From Lutibacter sp. (GTDB lineage Bacteria; Bacteroidota; Bacteroidia; Flavobacteriales; Flavobacteriaceae): a stretch of 12,806 nucleotides of DNA. The notes below the pieces were generated by a model. The model saw nothing but the letters and a program-made list of their open reading frames with translations, was not told the origin of the DNA and searched no databases. Numbering within the stretch: position 1 is the first letter of the stretch; each line of letters opens with the position of its first letter. The stretch spans positions 1 to 12,806 of the forward strand of contig JAUVOS010000053.1 in NCBI GenBank assembly GCA_030599055.1, in the 5' to 3' direction. The position numbers were made by a program, and so were the translations under genes. Positions 1-7,115 of the stretch are shown here, piece after piece.

Positions 1-1690
1 TAACAAGCATACTATTTTCTGTTTTTTCAACCTTAGCCAAGTTGTTTTTAGTCAAGCCTTTAATGGTTTTATCCCACTTTTTATTACTTAAACCTGATTG
101 TGATTTCAAATCAATTAAAGCAATTGGCGAATATGATTTTAAAAGATTAAAAACTGCTTTTTCCTCTTCTGTCATGGCAACTGCTTTCTTTTCTGGTTTC
201 ATTTGCGGAAAGAAAAGTACTTCTTGAATGGAACTATTATTGGTCATAAACATAACCAAACGATCAATACCGATACCGATACCCGAAGTTGGTGGCATTC
301 CGTATTCTAAGGCACGTATAAAATCTTGATCGATAAACATGGCTTCATCATCACCTTTTTCCGAAAGTTTTAATTGTGCTTCAAAACGCTCTTTTTGGTC
401 GATAGGATCATTTAATTCTGAATAAGCATTGGCTAATTCACTACCATTTACCATTAATTCAAAACGTTCGGTCAAATCTTTATTATCTCTGTGTTCCTTT
501 GTTAAAGGTGACATTTCTTTTGGATAATCGGTAATAAAGGTCGGTTGAATGTATAGGTGTTCGCATTTCTCTCCAAAAATTTCATCTATCATTTTTCCTA
601 CACCAAAACTTTCGTCCACTTCAATATGCAGTTCTTTACAAACAGCACGCAATGCCACTTCATCCATTCCCGCTACATCTTTTCCTGTATGAATTTTAAT
701 GGCTTCTAAAATAGGAACTCTTGCATAAGGTGCTTTAAAACTCACGGTGTTCTCCCCTATTTGTAATTCAGTAGTTCCGTTTGAATCTATTGCAACTTTT
801 TCTAACAATTGTTCGGTCATATCCATCATCCAATTGTAATCTTTATAGGCGACATACAACTCCATTATGGTAAACTCAGGATTATGTGTACGATCCATCC
901 CTTCATTACGAAAGTCTTTTGAAAATTCATAAACGGCTTCAAAACCTCCAACAATTAATCTTTTTAGATACAATTCATTGGCAATTCTAAGATATAAAGG
1001 GATGTTTAAAGCATTGTGATGTGTCTTAAAAGGTCGTGCCGCTGCTCCACCTGGAATTGGCTGTAAAACAGGAGTTTCTACCTCTAAATAACCTTTGCTG
1101 TTTAGAAATTCTCTAATAGAATTATTGATTTTTGTTCGTTTTATAAAAGTTTCTTTGACTGAATCATTGACAATCAAATCTACATAACGTTGGCGATACC
1201 GTTGTTCTGCATCACTAAATGCATCGTGTACTTTTCCATCTGCATCTGTTTTAACTATGGGCAAGGGTCGCAAAGCTTTTGACAATACTGTAAATTCTTT
1301 TACGCGGACAGAAATTTCACCGACTTTTGTTTTAAAAACTTCACCTCGAACACCGATAATATCACCCATGTCCAATAATTTTTTAAAAACGGTGTTGTAC
1401 AAAGTTTTATCTTCATCTGGGCATATTTCATCACGATTAAAATAGATTTGCATTCTACCCGTAGCGTCTTTTAATTCTGCAAAGGAAGCTTTCCCCATGA
1501 TACGACGACTCATAATACGACCGGCGAGAATTACCTCTTTTCCTTCGAATGCGGGATAATCATTTACTACATTCGTTATAAAGGCTGTTGTTTTGTATTC
1601 AGCTGCCGGATAGGGATTAATACCCAAATCACGTAATTGTTGCAGAGAAGCTCTACGTACTAGTTCAAGTTCAGAAAGGTTTTGGTTCAA
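1..1690 (-). CDS. lysS: Lysine--tRNA ligase (class II), 3' end cut by window edge
   Basis: Charges tRNA-Lys with lysine in the cytoplasm. The reading frame is open from 1690 to the window edge, giving 563 residues; bacteroidete LysRS is about this length, so only the last few codons should be missing. Visible marks are the N-terminal block LRDLGINPYPAAEY, an OB-fold anticodon-binding region (about 50-170), class II motif 2 FRNEGMDRTHN (260-270) and motif 3 GMPPTSGIGIGIDR (464-477). The C-terminus carries an extra tail (SGLSNKKWDKTIKGL) of the kind seen in flavobacterial enzymes. The start is TTG at 1690: the in-frame stop TAA lies four codons upstream and no ATG or GTG falls between, so TTG is the only standard choice. 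No Shine-Dalgarno is seen. Identity is certain; the exact start is probable. Confidence 0.96.
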   Translation of the reverse strand, partial: MNQNLSELELVRRASLQQLRDLGINPYPAAEYKTTAFITNVVNDYPAFEGKEVILAGRIMSRRIMGKASFAELKDATGRMQIYFNRDEICPDEDKTLYNTVFKKLLDMGDIIGVRGEVFKTKVGEISVRVKEFTVLSKALRPLPIVKTDADGKVHDAFSDAEQRYRQRYVDLIVNDSVKETFIKRTKINNSIREFLNSKGYLEVETPVLQPIPGGAAARPFKTHHNALNIPLYLRIANELYLKRLIVGGFEAVYEFSKDFRNEGMDRTHNPEFTIMELYVAYKDYNWMMDMTEQLLEKVAIDSNGTTELQIGENTVSFKAPYARVPILEAIKIHTGKDVAGMDEVALRAVCKELHIEVDESFGVGKMIDEIFGEKCEHLYIQPTFITDYPKEMSPLTKEHRDNKDLTERFELMVNGSELANAYSELNDPIDQKERFEAQLKLSEKGDDEAMFIDQDFIRALEYGMPPTSGIGIGIDRLVMFMTNNSSIQEVLFFPQMKPEKKAVAMTEEEKAVFNLLKSYSPIALIDLKSQSGLSNKKWDKTIKGLTKNNLAKVEKTENSMLV

Positions 1691-1713
1691 AATTTTGATT
1701 GCTTACTGTTAAT

Positions 1714-1764
1714 CCGTTGCTCACAACGGTTTTTGTTAAAACTGAGACGTTGCTTGCAACGTCT
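1714..1764. repeat. Two related palindromes in the lysS leader
   Basis: CCGTTG-CTCA-CAACGG at 1714-1729 and AGACGTTGC-TT-GCAACGTCT at 1745-1764 are perfect inverted repeats. Both contain the core CGTTGCTYRCAACG (12 of 14 bases identical), so they look like two copies of one small mobile or REP-like palindrome. They lie between the probable lysS promoter and its TTG start and would fold into two hairpins in the leader RNA. Similar dispersed palindromes are common between genes in Bacteroidetes (recalled, not searched). Confidence 0.75.
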
Positions 1765-1781
1765 TTACACTATTTAGTTTG

Positions 1782-1789
1782 CAAATATA
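1782..1789 (-). promoter_or_regulatory. Probable lysS promoter, -7 box TATATTTG
   Basis: On the minus strand this reads TATATTTG, a full match to the Bacteroidetes -7 consensus TAnnTTTG. TTTG copies lie 14 and 21 bp upstream, either of which could serve as the -33 element. Transcription would begin near 1775 and give a leader of about 85 nt that contains both palindromes at 1714-1764. Confidence 0.6.
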
Positions 1790-1916
1790 CACTATTGAAA
1801 TTCCAAATAACAAATTCCAAATAACATATAACGGGAAACAGAGTATTAACTTCTAACTTTCGAATGCTAATGCGATTAGGAAACCGTGTAATAGACAAAA
1901 TGTTTATTTTTTAACA

Positions 1917-1943
1917 CTCAAATGTCCTAAGGGACGATTTGAG
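1917..1943. repeat. Hairpin with TCCTAAGGGA core
   Basis: CTCAAAT-GTCC-TAAG-GGAC-(G)-ATTTGAG forms an 11-bp stem with one bulged G and a 4-nt loop. Neither strand has a following T-tract of terminator quality. The central TGTCC...GGGACGA resembles a palindromic motif seen dispersed in many bacteroidete genomes (recalled), so I class it as a REP-like repeat that could also protect the 3' end of the transcript ending at 2004. Confidence 0.6.
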
Positions 1944-1965
1944 GTTTTAAAAACTTATCACCGCA

Positions 1966-2000
1966 CTTCTAACTTCTAACTTCTAATCTCTAATTTCTAA
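1966..2000. repeat. Tandem heptamer array, 5 x 7 bp (CTTCTAA)
   Basis: Exactly five consecutive heptamers: CTTCTAA three times, then TCTCTAA and TTTCTAA. The array ends three bases before the stop codon of the minus-strand gene at 2004. A related fragment (ACTTCTAACTTTCGAA) sits about 115 bp away near 1850. No function is evident. Confidence 0.85.
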
Positions 2001-2003
2001 AAA

Positions 2004-5000
2004 CTACCAGCCCGGTGTAAAGTTGACGCCAAAAACGCCTCCGCTATTTCCTTCTAACTGAAGTGGAAATGCGTAATAAGGTTCGATAATTAATTGCCCA
2101 AATAAGTTTATTCGAGTAGAAATACCTGCACTAGTTATTATCTCAGAATCCTTTAGACTTCTATTTGTTACACCATACCTTGAACTTTCTCCCCAAACAA
2201 CACCAGCATCAAAAAATAGGTTTAAATCCGTAAATAAAAAACCTGATTTAACAACAGCCAAACGTTCTGGTCCTGTAAAAGGTAATCGTATTTCAAAATT
2301 AGTAACCAACATCTTATTTCCTAAAATATCTTCTGGTTGAAGAGAACTGCTACTTATTGCATTACTCCTTTCAAATGCCTTATAATTGTAACCTCTTACT
2401 AAAGTTTCATAACCCAAATATAATGGTGGCATCAATGAATTATCAGCATCTTTACCTAAACGAGAATAAAAATATCCTTTTGCTGCAATTGTAATAGGCT
2501 TAAGATAGAGATACTTTCTTGCATCTGCTAATAATGCAGTCATGGTTATTTCTCCAAAATTTTGTTGAACTTCTAAACGATAGCGATATCCATTCATTGG
2601 GGCTGTTAAACCAAAGCTAGAATTATCACCTACATAGGCTAAACTAACTTCTTCCATTCCGAAAGCATCTCCTGCACCTGGTACATTTCTATCTCTAGCA
2701 TCATCAGGATGGATATAGTATTGTTGTCCAAATTCATTATAGTAATTATAATACCTATCTAATCTAAAACTATAATAATTAAAAGAGGCTCCTCCTTCAA
2801 GTCGAGTTGCTTTTGAAAACGGATAATACGAAAAAATAGAGATTTGTTCTTTAAATATTCTGTACAAATTATAGGTTTCTTTTATGGCAGTTTGATCACT
2901 GTTGGGTAATGTTGCATTTTCAAGGTTATACGTTATAAACCGATAAGGAATATGTGATAATCCGCCACCCCAAGCATAACGAGATTGTCTGTTTAAATAA
3001 GCGGCTTGCCCTCCAAAATCTTGTAATTCGCCGTTTAACACTGCGCCGACATATAGTTGATTTTCACCCAACATATCACCAAACAACATATTGACCCCTC
3101 CTGCCATTCCGGTACCATATCTTCCTGTAGAAATACCGACACCTCCATTGCTTATATAATCTAGTTTAAATTTGGGTTCGTAGTCTTTTTCTTTTAGTTT
3201 ATCCGTTTGCCCTAGTATGTTCTCATTTTCTAGATTGGCATCTACAAAACTTTTTTCAATATTCATTGAAGGTAGCTTGGCTGCGGTTTGATCAACTTCA
3301 TCTGCTGCTACTTCTTTGACATTTAAATCCTCAATTTTCACCTTGTAAATTCTATATTTAGAATCCGCATAGTGACTGTATAAAATTTCATTTTTCTTAT
3401 TTGAAATGCTAATTGCGGGAGAATACTTTGTGATGCCACTTATTCCCGTATAAAAATAGGTCAATTGACTTAGTTTTTGAGTTGCAATCTCATATTTATA
3501 AATATCTCGAAAGCCCTCTCTATCGGAAAGGAAATATATTGACTTCCCATCCGGACTATACGTAGGGTTTAAATTGTTTGAATTAAGAAATACTTTTGGA
3601 ATTAATACTTTAGCTTTTGATAAATCTAGTATAACAAAACTCAAATTTCTGTTCGGTCGGTTTGAATCAATATTTTTATCCGTTACATAAACGATACTTT
3701 TTCCATCAGGTGCCCATTTGGGTTGCATTTGTGCAAAATAATCATCTGTTAATTGATTGACCTCTTTCGATTTTAAATCAATGGTAAATAAGTCACTTTG
3801 TCCATTTTTTAACCCTGAAAACAAGATACTTTTCCCATCGGGTGACCAATTTATATTACTAAATGACGGAATATTTGGAATAAAAAACTCATCAATTACT
3901 TTAGCTTTTTTTATATCAGCAACTGCAATTTTATTTCTCCCATTACTATAAATCACAAAGGCATATTTTTTACTATCTGGAGACCAAGTTCCGGCTGACT
4001 CAAAAGCATCTAAGGCATCTAAATGGCTAGCATGTGTACGTGTGGATAGTTTTTTGATAATTTTTCCTGTTTCTGCATTTGCCAAAAATAAGTCGAGTGA
4101 AAAAATATTTCTTTCTGACAAAAAGATAAAGAATTTTCCATCTGGACTCACGGAAGGCGATATATTGAGCCGTCCTCCATTGTTTTCATCAATTAATTTT
4201 GTTCCAATAGCTTTTATACTTCTCCCTTTCATTTGAGGTTTGTAGAAGTTTTCAGTTGTTGCTTTCCATCGCTTTGAAAAAGAATCAATAGGCATACTCA
4301 ATTCTCTTTTAAAGGCTTCTTTTACACCAAGCTTGGCAGTTTCTCTATACAATGGATAAAGCATATCATCACCAAAGGAACCTGCTACAAAAGCCCAAAA
4401 AGCGTGACCAAACCTATATGGAAAATAACGCGACTTATACAAATCTTTTATTCTAGGAAAAAAATCATGAGCGACTGCATCGCGCATCCACATGGCTGTA
4501 TGCTCATCAACACTTCCTATGGATAAATATTCTGCCATACCTTCTGTCATCCACAATGGAATATTTGCCATATTATTAAATGAAAGCGAATCAGATGATT
4601 TTATCATGTTGTACTGATGTGCATGCACCAACTCGTGCCCCATTACATGATCTGTTTGTGCATAAGAAGGTGTTACAGGAAAAATTACTCTATTTTTAAG
4701 ACCTTCGGTTACACCTCCAGTACTGGGACCGATTAAACCACTTATTGTTGAAGTTTGCTGAAAATCGCCATGATCAGCATATAAAATAATGGGAACTTTA
4801 TAATCAAAACTGTCTTTAAAAACTACTTCATGTCGTACCCGCCATTTTTCAGCATCTTTTACTAAACCGATAATTAAAGAATCCTTTTCTAAATAATGAT
4901 ACGTATCAAAAGTTTTAGATTCTACTACTTTAAAATCAAATTTTTTATATTTAACCTTGTTTTGTCCAAAATACTGTGCTTGAATATTTTGAAAAAACAA

Positions 5001-5066
5001 AAACATAAAACTAATTAGCAACAGTTTAGGAATACTATTCATAAGATGAGTTTTAAAGATAGGCAT
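2004..5066 (-). CDS. Envelope protein: zinc-peptidase-like domain + TolB-like beta-propeller + Omp85-like barrel
   Basis: 1020 residues. The N-terminus has a signal peptide; the start may be M1 or M9 (ATG at 5042), and M9 gives the more usual signal (MNSIPKLLLISFMFLF, cleavage near IQA-QY). Residues about 40-280 form a gluzincin/peptidase MA-like domain with HELVH at 144-148 and the following helix WMTEGMAEY (172-180), whose E175 or E179 would be the third zinc ligand. Residues about 295-590 carry at least five SPDGK-type blades (PD40/WD40-like, as in TolB). Residues about 650-1020 look like an outer-membrane barrel: VRGY at 890-893 and LFFDAGVVWG match the Omp85 barrel signatures, and the chain ends in Trp as barrel proteins usually do. 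No POTRA domain is seen. The protein should sit in the outer membrane with peptidase and propeller attached. Substrate and process are unknown. Confidence 0.85.
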   Translation of the reverse strand: MPIFKTHLMNSIPKLLLISFMFLFFQNIQAQYFGQNKVKYKKFDFKVVESKTFDTYHYLEKDSLIIGLVKDAEKWRVRHEVVFKDSFDYKVPIILYADHGDFQQTSTISGLIGPSTGGVTEGLKNRVIFPVTPSYAQTDHVMGHELVHAHQYNMIKSSDSLSFNNMANIPLWMTEGMAEYLSIGSVDEHTAMWMRDAVAHDFFPRIKDLYKSRYFPYRFGHAFWAFVAGSFGDDMLYPLYRETAKLGVKEAFKRELSMPIDSFSKRWKATTENFYKPQMKGRSIKAIGTKLIDENNGGRLNISPSVSPDGKFFIFLSERNIFSLDLFLANAETGKIIKKLSTRTHASHLDALDAFESAGTWSPDSKKYAFVIYSNGRNKIAVADIKKAKVIDEFFIPNIPSFSNINWSPDGKSILFSGLKNGQSDLFTIDLKSKEVNQLTDDYFAQMQPKWAPDGKSIVYVTDKNIDSNRPNRNLSFVILDLSKAKVLIPKVFLNSNNLNPTYSPDGKSIYFLSDREGFRDIYKYEIATQKLSQLTYFYTGISGITKYSPAISISNKKNEILYSHYADSKYRIYKVKIEDLNVKEVAADEVDQTAAKLPSMNIEKSFVDANLENENILGQTDKLKEKDYEPKFKLDYISNGGVGISTGRYGTGMAGGVNMLFGDMLGENQLYVGAVLNGELQDFGGQAAYLNRQSRYAWGGGLSHIPYRFITYNLENATLPNSDQTAIKETYNLYRIFKEQISIFSYYPFSKATRLEGGASFNYYSFRLDRYYNYYNEFGQQYYIHPDDARDRNVPGAGDAFGMEEVSLAYVGDNSSFGLTAPMNGYRYRLEVQQNFGEITMTALLADARKYLYLKPITIAAKGYFYSRLGKDADNSLMPPLYLGYETLVRGYNYKAFERSNAISSSSLQPEDILGNKMLVTNFEIRLPFTGPERLAVVKSGFLFTDLNLFFDAGVVWGESSRYGVTNRSLKDSEIITSAGISTRINLFGQLIIEPYYAFPLQLEGNSGGVFGVNFTPGW

Positions 5067-5096
5067 TATATTAGTCGTTAAGATGCTTATAGATTA

Positions 5097-5104
5097 CAAA
5101 TATA
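5097..5104 (-). promoter_or_regulatory. Probable promoter of the 1020-aa envelope gene, -7 box TATATTTG
   Basis: TATATTTG on the minus strand matches TAnnTTTG, 30 bp upstream of the M1 ATG and 54 bp upstream of the M9 ATG. The -33 region is T-rich but has no good TTTG. Transcription should begin near 5090. Confidence 0.5.
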
Positions 5105-5388
5105 TTCAAAATATTATAGTAAAATAAGCTATATACAATTGATTGAAATTATATAAATTGGTTGCTTGCTAATTAGTCAATACTTTATTTGGGAAGTTTT
5201 TGGCTTTGAAATTTTTATTGAGTACCTTATATTAGTAACATTTTTTTGGGTGCACGACAAAATGCAGATGGGTACAGGATAACTACTCTTAACTACTGTT
5301 TTTTATTGAAAAATCATTTTTATTGTAATATGGGACTTCCTCTCCCGTGGAGAGGTTTGGGGTGAGGTCTATCATTGACAAAGACCTC

Positions 5389-5574
5389 AGGGTCAACGCA
5401 TGTGATTTTTAAGTAATTGCATATTAGTTGGTTACATTTATTACTATTCCTTTGTGATTCTTAGTGTCTTCTTTGAGGTACTTTGTGTAATAGTTATAAC
5501 ACAAAGAGCCACAGAGAATTACACAAAGTTCCTCAAAGAGAAATATTATGCTTGTTTTCACATGCGTTGACCCT
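5389..5574. mobile_element. 186-bp MITE-like element with perfect terminal inverted repeats
   Basis: It starts with AGGGTCAACGCATGTGA (5389-5405) and ends with the exact reverse complement (5558-5574). It is flanked by the direct repeat GACAAAGACCTC (5377-5388 and 5575-5586; 13 bp if the shared T is counted), as expected for a target-site duplication. It is too short to code for a transposase. Removing the element and one flank copy restores a continuous surrounding repeat. A long target duplication of 12-13 bp recalls IS4-type elements, but I cannot assign a family. It is inserted next to a hairpin arm (AGACCTC) of the host repeat. Confidence 0.75.
5471..5538. repeat. Inner inverted repeat of CACAAAG/CACAGAG type
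   Basis: Arms at 5471-5491 and 5518-5538 are reverse complements at 20 of 21 positions, with a 26-bp spacer containing ACACAAAGAGCCACAGAG. Sequence of this CACAAAG/CACAGAG kind is widespread between genes in Bacteroidetes (recalled). It lies wholly inside the MITE-like element, so RNA or single-stranded DNA of the whole 186 bp could fold into a long hairpin. Confidence 0.7.
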
Positions 5575-5726
5575 GACAAAGACCTCCCTTAATCCTTCCA
5601 ATACTTCGGCTACGCTCTGTACAGGTGAGGGAAATAGATTTGACATAAAAATAAAATAAACAGTTAGAATCTTCATTTTGTCGTACACCCCATTTTTTAT
5701 AAAAAAATAATTTAAAAAATATTATG

Positions 5727-5734
5727 TAACTTTG
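5727..5734 (+). promoter_or_regulatory. Probable promoter of the RNA/leader upstream of xrtF, -7 box TAACTTTG
   Basis: TAACTTTG matches TAnnTTTG completely. Upstream is an A/T run without a clear TTTG -33 element. Transcription would start near 5740, just before the first hairpin of the candidate RNA. Confidence 0.5.
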
Positions 5735-5739
5735 TCACA

Positions 5740-5841
5740 TCCTTAAACGGATAATTTGTGTCGAAAAGGCACTTATTTATAAGTGTCTCGGTTTTTAAAC
5801 CAATGAAAAGCTTCTCGCCTTTGGGCGGATGCTTTTTTTTT
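5740..5841 (+). ncRNA. Candidate structured small RNA or attenuator leader upstream of xrtF
   Basis: About 100 nt between a TAnnTTTG promoter and an intrinsic terminator, with no reading frame. It contains ATCC-ttaaac-GGAT enclosed by CACA/TGTG (5736-5760), the hairpin GGCACTTA-TTTA-TAAGTGTC (5768-5787), the short palindrome GGTTT-TT-AAACC (5790-5801) and the terminator stem. It could be an independent sRNA (compare the flavobacterial Flavo-1 family in Rfam, not checked) or a leader that lets transcription into xrtF, 70 nt further on, only under some condition. I do not recognise a known riboswitch core. Confidence 0.45.
5806..5841 (+). terminator. Intrinsic terminator at the end of the candidate RNA
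   Basis: AAAGC (5807-5811) pairs with GCTTT (5831-5835) and CGCC (5816-5819) with GGCG (5824-5827) around a TTTG loop, with a small internal loop between the two stems. A run of nine T follows (5833-5841). Confidence 0.7.
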
Positions 5842-5911
5842 GTTTGTCGTTATTTATTTACTTTTACAACAAACTAAGAGCCCCCTAAAGTAAAGCATAA
5901 AACAATAATCC

Positions 5912-6472
5912 TTGAAAAAAAATAAAGCAGTTATACTATTTTTACTCCGTTTTTTTGTGAGTTATTTTATTCTCTCAGGACTCTATCAGTGGTATTTGAA
6001 GGGAGACCAAGAAACAAACCCGCAATATAACTGTTGTTCTATTACACGCCTTGTTACCGATCATACTGTTGCTACAGGCAATGCCTTGGGGTTTCAATTT
6101 AAAAGTGAACAACACGCAGAAGAACTCTCATTCAAACTTTTTACAAAAAATAATTTTGTAGCTAGAATAGTAGAAGGTTGTAATTCTATCAGTGTCATTA
6201 TACTATTTTGGGCATTCATTATTGCTTTTAAAGGAAATTGGAAAAAAACTATGCTCTTTGGTTTGATAGGAAGCTCGCTCGTTTACATATTAAATATTAT
6301 ACGTATCGTTTTTATTGTAGTAGCGATTGATACCTATCCACAATATTCTGATTTTTTACATAAAATAATATTTCCTGCTATTATTTATGGGTTCACTTTT
6401 TTACTTTGGGTTATTTGGGTCAAGTACTTTGCAACTCAAAATGTAACTAAAAATGAGAGTGAACATGTATAA
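5912..6472 (+). CDS. xrtF: Exosortase family protein XrtF
   Basis: 186 residues, an integral inner-membrane cysteine transpeptidase-like enzyme. Exosortases recognise a C-terminal sorting signal on exported proteins and cut it in the membrane. The catalytic triad of the family is present: Cys90 in VEGCNSIS, Arg131 in NIIRIV and His150 in FLHKIIFPAIIYG, each at or near a hydrophobic segment (about 8-27, 92-106, 116-138, 150-172). XrtF is the short exosortase type of Flavobacteria. The start is TTG at 5912, forced by an in-frame TAA at 5906-5908 and the absence of an early ATG. The next gene overlaps its 3' end, so the two are co-transcribed. No protein with a matching sorting tail is encoded in this window. 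Confidence 0.92.
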   Translation: MKKNKAVILFLLRFFVSYFILSGLYQWYLKGDQETNPQYNCCSITRLVTDHTVATGNALGFQFKSEQHAEELSFKLFTKNNFVARIVEGCNSISVIILFWAFIIAFKGNWKKTMLFGLIGSSLVYILNIIRIVFIVVAIDTYPQYSDFLHKIIFPAIIYGFTFLLWVIWVKYFATQNVTKNESEHV

Positions 6473-6902
6473 AAAATGGTTTAACATACTAATCGTAGGT
6501 CTCTTATTTCTCTTATTAATTGGGGTACGTTTTTACGAAAATATTTTCTATGACCCGCTCCGTTCTTATTTTGAGTATGACTATTTGCATAAAAGTTTGC
6601 CCGATATAAATAAAGGAAAACTTTTCTTTCATATTTTTTTAAGATATTACTTAAATGCAATCATCTCTATTCTAATTATTTGGGTTGCTTTTCGTAAAAA
6701 AAGCTATGTCATGTTTAGCATCTTTTTTTATGATATTGCGTTTGTAGTATTAATCGTCACTTTTTGGTTTACAGTAGCAACCCGATTTGAAAACTACTAT
6801 TTATTTGGTTTTTATGTGCGTCGGTTTTTAATTCAACCTATTTTTGTTTTATTGCTTTTACCGGCTTTTTATTATCAGTTGAAACATTCTAAAGCTAAGT
6901 AG
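6453..6902 (+). CDS. Exosortase F system-associated membrane protein
   Basis: 149 residues from the first ATG, or 145 from the ATG at 6465 (MYKKWFNILIV), which I find more natural; either start overlaps the end of xrtF (by 20 or 8 bp). It has four hydrophobic segments (about 10-24, 61-79, 87-109, 123-142) and family features such as RFYENIFYDPL near the N-terminus, RYYLNAI and YVRRFLIQPI. Proteins of this kind are found next to XrtF in Flavobacteria; the biochemical role is not known, and an accessory role in sorting is inferred from the constant pairing. Overlap suggests translational coupling. Confidence 0.87.
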   Translation: MRVNMYKKWFNILIVGLLFLLLIGVRFYENIFYDPLRSYFEYDYLHKSLPDINKGKLFFHIFLRYYLNAIISILIIWVAFRKKSYVMFSIFFYDIAFVVLIVTFWFTVATRFENYYLFGFYVRRFLIQPIFVLLLLPAFYYQLKHSKAK

Positions 6903-6963
6903 TCCACATGAAAACAATTTGACTATTCTAAAAACACCATAAATCTGTAAGTCTTTTTATAAC

Positions 6964-6983
6964 TGACACGAATTACACTAATT
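6964..6983. repeat. Dispersed repeat fragment (GACACGAATTACACTAATT type)
   Basis: TGACACGAATTACACTAATT resembles the ACACGAATT repeats that are scattered between genes in Bacteroidetes (recalled, not searched). Two small hairpins follow: CACTT-AAAT-AAGTG (6999-7012) and CTTAAATCC-TTGC-GGATTTTAAG (7052-7074). Neither has a T-tract. Confidence 0.4.
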
Positions 6984-7115
6984 GGAACTAATTTTTCGCA
7001 CTTAAATAAGTGAAATAATATAGTGATATACACCTGATAATGTTTTCACTACTTAAATCCTTGCGGATTTTAAGAAACCAATTAAAAAATTAACATTTCA
7101 TTTATTTTTTAGATA

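Larger units (their letters stand above)
1691..2003. other. Non-coding region between lysS and the 1020-aa envelope gene
   Basis: No plausible gene. It holds the lysS leader and promoter, then AT-rich sequence, a long hairpin at 1917-1943 and a tandem heptamer array at 1966-2000 next to the stop of the neighbouring gene. No clear intrinsic terminator with a T-tract is visible for the minus-strand gene ending at 2004. Confidence 0.8.
5248..5690. repeat. Composite repeat bounded by inverted GGGTGyACGACAAAATG
   Basis: GGGTGCACGACAAAATG at 5248-5264 and its reverse complement at 5674-5690 (16 of 17 matching, both preceded by T/A runs on the outside) bound 443 bp. Inside are the perfect hairpin CCTCTCC-CGT-GGAGAGG (5339-5355), the inverted pair GAGGTCT/AGACCTC (5364-5370, 5382-5388) and a GC-richer tract with TTCGGCTACGCTCTGTACAG (about 5605-5630). 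No transposase is encoded. It could be the remains of an IS or a non-autonomous element into which others inserted. Confidence 0.6.
5067..5911. other. 845-bp non-coding region with nested repeats and a candidate RNA
   Basis: No credible coding sequence on either strand. From left to right: promoter of the minus-strand gene (5097-5104), an AT-rich stretch, a composite repeat bounded by a 17-bp inverted pair (5248-5264 and 5674-5690) that contains a 186-bp MITE-like insertion, then a promoter, structured RNA and terminator (5727-5841), and about 70 bp before the TTG start of xrtF. Confidence 0.8.

Noticed and set aside
5387..5576. CRISPR array
   Set aside because: The repeats are a single inverted pair and a single direct pair around one insertion, not regularly spaced direct repeats with spacers; no cas genes are present.
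5248..5690. Complete insertion sequence
   Set aside because: Inverted ends are present but the 443 bp between them hold no transposase frame, so only a non-autonomous or decayed element can be claimed.
5740..5841. SRP RNA, 6S RNA, tmRNA or tRNA
   Set aside because: No conserved core of these RNAs (for example the SRP GGAAGGAAGCAG loop region, or a T-loop) can be found.
7052..7074. Terminator for the xrtF operon
   Set aside because: CTTAAATCC-TTGC-GGATTTTAAG is a good hairpin, but no T-run follows and it lies 150 bp after the last stop; it is more likely a dispersed palindrome.
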